Shown: piece after piece, positions 61,378 through 64,000 of the stretch | Numbering within the stretch: position 1 is the stretch's first letter | Layout: each line of letters opens with the position of its first letter | Assembly: GCF_001544015.1 (NCBI RefSeq) | Contig: NZ_AP014924.1 | Location: 3,472,001-3,536,000, forward strand | Length of the DNA: 64,000 nucleotides | Reading direction: 5' to 3' | From: Limnochorda pilosa | GTDB taxonomy: Bacteria; Bacillota; Limnochordia; Limnochordales; Limnochordaceae | Program-made: the position numbers and the translations under genes | Notes under the pieces: model-generated | What the model saw: the letters and a program-made list of their open reading frames with translations, nothing else | Told to the model about the DNA's origin: nothing | The model's database searches: none

Positions 61378-61407
61378 ATTATAGAGGCCATGTCCGTCTG
61401 TCGTCAA
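61378..61407 (-). promoter_or_regulatory. Promoter of fbpABC
   Basis: TTGACG (61407-61402), 18-bp spacer, perfect TATAAT (61383-61378), giving a leader of about 210 nt. No classical Fur box was found at this promoter. Confidence 0.75.
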
Positions 61408-61667
61408 GTATCTCTTGAAGTCGTCTCTTTCCGCCCGGTATCGGGGCGGTCTGGACGCACCCGGTCTCGTCATCATGTACGCGTCACCGCCCTAGCACCC
61501 GGGAGGACGCGCTCAGACCGCGTGCTCCACAGGTAGGACCACCCTCCGGGGTGGGTTCCGCGTGGAGTACTCCCTGTGACCGAGCCCTGACATAGGTTCC
61601 TAGGCTCCTCGACCCGCCTGTAGCCGGCGTCCCGCGCGTGCCGGAGAAGAAGGTCCCACGGTTCCCC

Positions 61668-61698
61668 TTGACCTTCTAGCCACTCGAAGGTTCATACT
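61668..61698 (+). promoter_or_regulatory. MerR-type promoter with operator inside an elongated spacer
   Basis: -35 TTGACC (61668-61673) and -10 CATACT (61693-61698) separated by 19 bp, with a dyad ACCTTC-N9-GAAGGT (61671-61676 and 61686-61691) between them. This is the standard layout for MerR-family activators, which twist an overlong spacer. The dyad resembles copper-type CueR boxes as much as mercury ones. Confidence 0.75.
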
Positions 61699-61730
61699 AT
61701 GGCATGAGTCGGACGAAAGGAAGACGCCCC

Positions 61731-62255
61731 ATGGAAGACGCGCTTTCCATCGGCGAGCTGGCCCGCCGGACGAGCATCGACCCGAGGACGATCCGCTACT
61801 ACGAGAAGGCGGGCATCCTGCCCACCCCCCGTCGGCTGGAGAACGGCTACCGCGCCTACTCGCCCGAGGACGTGGACCGCTTGCGATTCGTTGCGGGCGC
61901 CCGCAGGCTCGACTTCTCCCTGGCTGAGATCGCCGAGATCCTCGCGCTGCGCGATCGGGGGGAGGCCCCTTGCGACCGGGTCCTCCAGGCGATGGAGGAA
62001 AAGGCCCGGGAGGTGGCCCTCCGCATCCGGCAGTTGCGCGCGCTGGAGACGCATCTGGCCGAACTGCGAGCAGCGGCTCGAGAGCTGCCTGTGCGCCGCC
62101 CGGAGGAGGGTCCGTGCATCTGCCGGCTGGTGGAGGGGGTCCCGGGACGGAGCTCCATCCGCCTCCACACCACTGGGGGCGGCTTCATGGAACGTTCAGC
62201 TCCCGATGCCGGTCAGGACGCCCAGCGGCCTGGTACTGAGCGCATCCGACGTTGA
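61731..62255 (+). CDS. merR: MerR-family metal-responsive regulator
   Basis: 174 aa. N-terminal HTH IGELARRTSIDPRTIRYYEKAGIL near 7-30 and wing ENGYRAYSPEDV. The dimer helix runs about 85-120, and metal-type Cys are C81 and the CxC pair C129/C131 (GPCICRL). Adjacent merA points to mercury, though the Cys spacing is not exactly that of classical MerR. ATG 61731 follows AAAGGAAG; an earlier in-frame ATG 61704 lies too close to the -10. About 40 extra residues follow the CxC. Confidence 0.85.
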   Translation: MEDALSIGELARRTSIDPRTIRYYEKAGILPTPRRLENGYRAYSPEDVDRLRFVAGARRLDFSLAEIAEILALRDRGEAPCDRVLQAMEEKAREVALRIRQLRALETHLAELRAAARELPVRRPEEGPCICRLVEGVPGRSSIRLHTTGGGFMERSAPDAGQDAQRPGTERIRR

Positions 62256-62270
62256 CAGGAGGACCCCACG

Positions 62271-63710
62271 ATGTCCGATCGCCACGACGCGTACGACCTG
62301 GTCATCCTCGGCTCGGGATCCACCGCCTTCGGAGCGGCGCTGCGGGCGGCCGCTCTGGGCAAGCGGGCGGTGATGACCGAGAACCGCACGCTGGGGGGAA
62401 CCTGCGTGAACCGTGGGTGCCTCCCCTCCAAGAACCTGATCGCCGCGACCCGCATCCTCTGGGAAAGCAGCCATCCGCGCTTCCCGGGGCTCTCGCCGGC
62501 GGCCATGAACGTGGACTTCCCGGCACTCATCGCCCAGAAGGACGAGGTGGTGGAGCACTACCGCGAGAGGAAGTACGGCTCTGTGGTGGGCGCCGAGGAC
62601 CGGGTGGAGGTGGTGGAGAGCCACGCCCGGCTCATCTCTCCCCACGAGGTGCAGGCGGACGGACGCGTCCTCCAGGGGGACCAAATCCTGGTGGCCACGG
62701 GCAGCCACCCCGTGGTTCCACCCATCGAGGGCCTCGACCGCGTGCCCTACCTCACCTCCGACCTCCTCACCTCCGGGGAGGTGGAGGAGCTCAAGGAGCA
62801 ACCGGCATCGCTGGCCATCATCGGCGGGGGGTACATCGCTCTGGAGCTGGGCCAGCTCTTCCAGCGGCTGGGCACCCAGGTGACCCTCCTGGAGCAGAGC
62901 CCCGAGATCCTGCCGGCCGCGGAGCCCGAGGCGGCCCGTGAGCTCCACCGGCTGCTGGAGGAGGAGGGTTTGCGCATCGCCTGCGGCGTGAGGGTGGAGC
63001 GGGTGGAGGGTGACGAGCGCAGAGTGCGAGTGTACGGGCGCACCGGCAAGGAGCAGCGGACCTTCGAGGCCGAGCGCTTGCTGGTGGCCGCAGGCCGCGC
63101 CCCCAACACGCAGGAGATCGGCCTGGACCGGGCCGGGGTGGAGACCGACGGTCAGGGCTTCATCCGGGTGGATCCCTTCCTGCGGACCAACGTGCCCCAC
63201 ATCTGGGCGGCGGGCGACGTCATCGGCCGCCACACCGGCAGCCAGATGGCCACCCCCGTGGGCGCCCACGACGGCGGCATCGTCGCGGAGAATGCCCTGA
63301 ACGGCGCGCAGGTGGAGGTGGATCACGCGGTGATCCCCCGGGCCATCTTCACCGACCCCGAGCTGGCCAGCGTCGGCCTGACCGACCGGGAAGCCGCGGA
63401 GAAGGGCTATGCCTGCTCGTGCAGGGTCGTCCCCATGGAGCTCGTCCCCCGGGCCGGTGCCGTGCGCGACACCCGCGGCCTCATCAAGATGGTGATCGAC
63501 CGGGAGAGCCGCCGGGTGCTCGGCGTCACCATGCTGGGGCGCCACGCCTCGGAGGTGATCCACGAGGCGGCCATGGGCATGCGCTTCGGCGCCCGGGCCG
63601 AGGACTTCCGGGAGATGCTCCACGTCTACCCCACCATGTCGGAGGCGCTGAAGCTGGTGGCCACCAGCTTCGTCAAGGACGTCCGCAAGCTCTCGTGCTG
63701 CGCGGACTAG
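62271..63710 (+). CDS. merA: Mercuric reductase MerA (no N-terminal HMA domain)
   Basis: 479 aa flavoprotein disulfide reductase. FAD site [18 protein letters not shown] near 10-27, redox pair [13 protein letters not shown] (C45, C50), NADPH site [15 protein letters not shown] near 183, AAGDVIGR near 316, and the Hg-delivering vicinal pair C476-C477 near the end (SCCAD). The last feature separates MerA from lipoamide dehydrogenase. ATG 62271 follows CAGGAGG. It reduces Hg(II) to Hg(0). Co-transcribed with merR, 15 bp apart. Confidence 0.93.
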   Translation: MSDRHDAYDLVILGSGSTAFGAALRAAALGKRAVMTENRTLGGTCVNRGCLPSKNLIAATRILWESSHPRFPGLSPAAMNVDFPALIAQKDEVVEHYRERKYGSVVGAEDRVEVVESHARLISPHEVQADGRVLQGDQILVATGSHPVVPPIEGLDRVPYLTSDLLTSGEVEELKEQPASLAIIGGGYIALELGQLFQRLGTQVTLLEQSPEILPAAEPEAARELHRLLEEEGLRIACGVRVERVEGDERRVRVYGRTGKEQRTFEAERLLVAAGRAPNTQEIGLDRAGVETDGQGFIRVDPFLRTNVPHIWAAGDVIGRHTGSQMATPVGAHDGGIVAENALNGAQVEVDHAVIPRAIFTDPELASVGLTDREAAEKGYACSCRVVPMELVPRAGAVRDTRGLIKMVIDRESRRVLGVTMLGRHASEVIHEAAMGMRFGARAEDFREMLHVYPTMSEALKLVATSFVKDVRKLSCCAD

Positions 63711-63796
63711 GTGGGGTGCGCCCGGCGCCGCACGTGGCGAGGGACCGGGCCGGGGAGCACGGCGACCCGGGAGTCGAACGGAGGGGAGTGGGACGC

Positions 63797-64000
63797 ATGA
63801 CCGTTGTGATGGGCGCATCGGTTGGGCCCAGGGCCCACGCGGAGAAGCTCCAGGTCAAGATCGGCGGCATGCAGTGCTCCTTCTGCGTGTCGAGCCTCGA
63901 GAAGGCCTTCCGGCGGACGAAGGGCGTCTCCGACGTCAGCGTCAGCCTGGCGCACGAAGAGGCCCTGGTCCAGTACGATCCCGCCAGGGTCACGCCTCAG
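63797..64000 (+). CDS. HMA-domain protein, N-terminal part (3' end outside window)
   Basis: 68 codons to the window edge. LQVKIGGMQCSFCVSSLEKAF near 19-39 is a heavy-metal-associated domain with GMxCxxC. ATG 63797 follows GGAGGGGAG. The protein may be a P1B-type ATPase or a MerTP/heavy-metal transporter continuing beyond base 64000; its position suggests part of the mercury operon. Confidence 0.8.
   Translation, partial: MTVVMGASVGPRAHAEKLQVKIGGMQCSFCVSSLEKAFRRTKGVSDVSVSLAHEEALVQYDPARVTPQ

Larger units (their letters stand above)
61161..61730. other. AT-richer intergenic region between fbpA and merR-like genes
   Basis: No gene is supported. It holds the fbp promoter (61378-61407) and a leader of about 210 nt with an imperfect 8-bp hairpin CGCGGTCC / GGATCGCG (minus strand, 61315-61290) and a TTTTTT run (61276-61271) 14 nt further on. 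A small palindrome TGAATTCA lies at 61256-61263. From 61440 to 61650 I see only a GC hairpin near 61536-61559 and nothing else. The right end carries the MerR-type operator. Confidence 0.5.

Overview
The window is a very GC-rich bacterial chromosome segment with many GTG starts and tightly packed operons (repeated ATGA/GTGA stop-start overlaps). The ctsR-mcsA-mcsB-clpC operon with a CtsR operator, a CwlD-type spore-cortex amidase and YkvI/YwiC-like proteins point to a Firmicute. The GC content, ferredoxin-dependent 2-oxoacid oxidoreductases, TreT and an ADP-dependent sugar kinase suggest a deep-branching high-GC lineage (Limnochordia, Symbiobacteriia or Thermaerobacter-like). That placement is inference. 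A secreted protein ending in a beta-barrel-like strand with a terminal Phe (27821-28477) hints at a diderm envelope.

Layout. 1-4680: CtsR heat-shock regulon, with clpC cut by the window edge. 4739-10064: YumC-type ferredoxin-NADP reductase, TatC, class V aminotransferase, CwlD-like amidase, TreT. 10240-14321: promoter plus a ~300-nt leader, then cstA, an unknown 87-aa protein, an ArsA-type ATPase and an unknown membrane-anchored protein. 14430-19203: Ptb, Buk and a four-subunit VOR-type 2-oxoacid:ferredoxin oxidoreductase, which together can turn branched-chain 2-oxoacids into acids plus ATP and reduced ferredoxin. 19281-28477: MreB paralogue, amidohydrolase, class III aminotransferase, ADP-dependent kinase, DUF1992, a small metallopeptidase and two secreted proteins. 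28493-28588: tRNA-Sec with its own promoter. 28675-35251: YkvI, a second 2-oxoacid:ferredoxin oxidoreductase with fused beta-gamma subunits, a ferredoxin, peptidase T, and a SWIM protein coupled to a SNF2 helicase (to 38406).

38439-41474 looks like a rearrangement zone: a MarR remnant, a Crp/Fnr protein without its DNA-binding domain, and a P1B-type ATPase without a metal-binding domain and with CPG in place of CPC. 41604-46924 is a nitrogen-oxide/respiration-flavoured block: two-domain Cu nitrite reductase-like protein, intact Crp/Fnr regulator, YwiC-like protein, two heme-copper-like membrane proteins, DUF59 and DUF2249, with an FNR-type palindrome upstream at 47023-47036. 47133-47948 is a ZIP transporter.

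47974-54346 is sulfate assimilation: kinase-sulfurylase fusion, APS reductase, siroheme synthesis and sulfite reductase. It is read from two strong promoters whose leaders share a 16-nt motif. A small gene there repeats the C-terminal module of the sulfite reductase. 54646-57239 has a methyltransferase, a cupredoxin and a Tat-exported beta-propeller. 57334-61160 is an Fbp-type ferric iron ABC transporter behind a strong promoter. 61671-64000 is a mercury-type module (MerR with elongated-spacer operator, MerA, and the start of an HMA-domain protein).

No rRNA, CRISPR array, insertion sequence or phage gene was seen. All functions are inferred from motifs read by eye.
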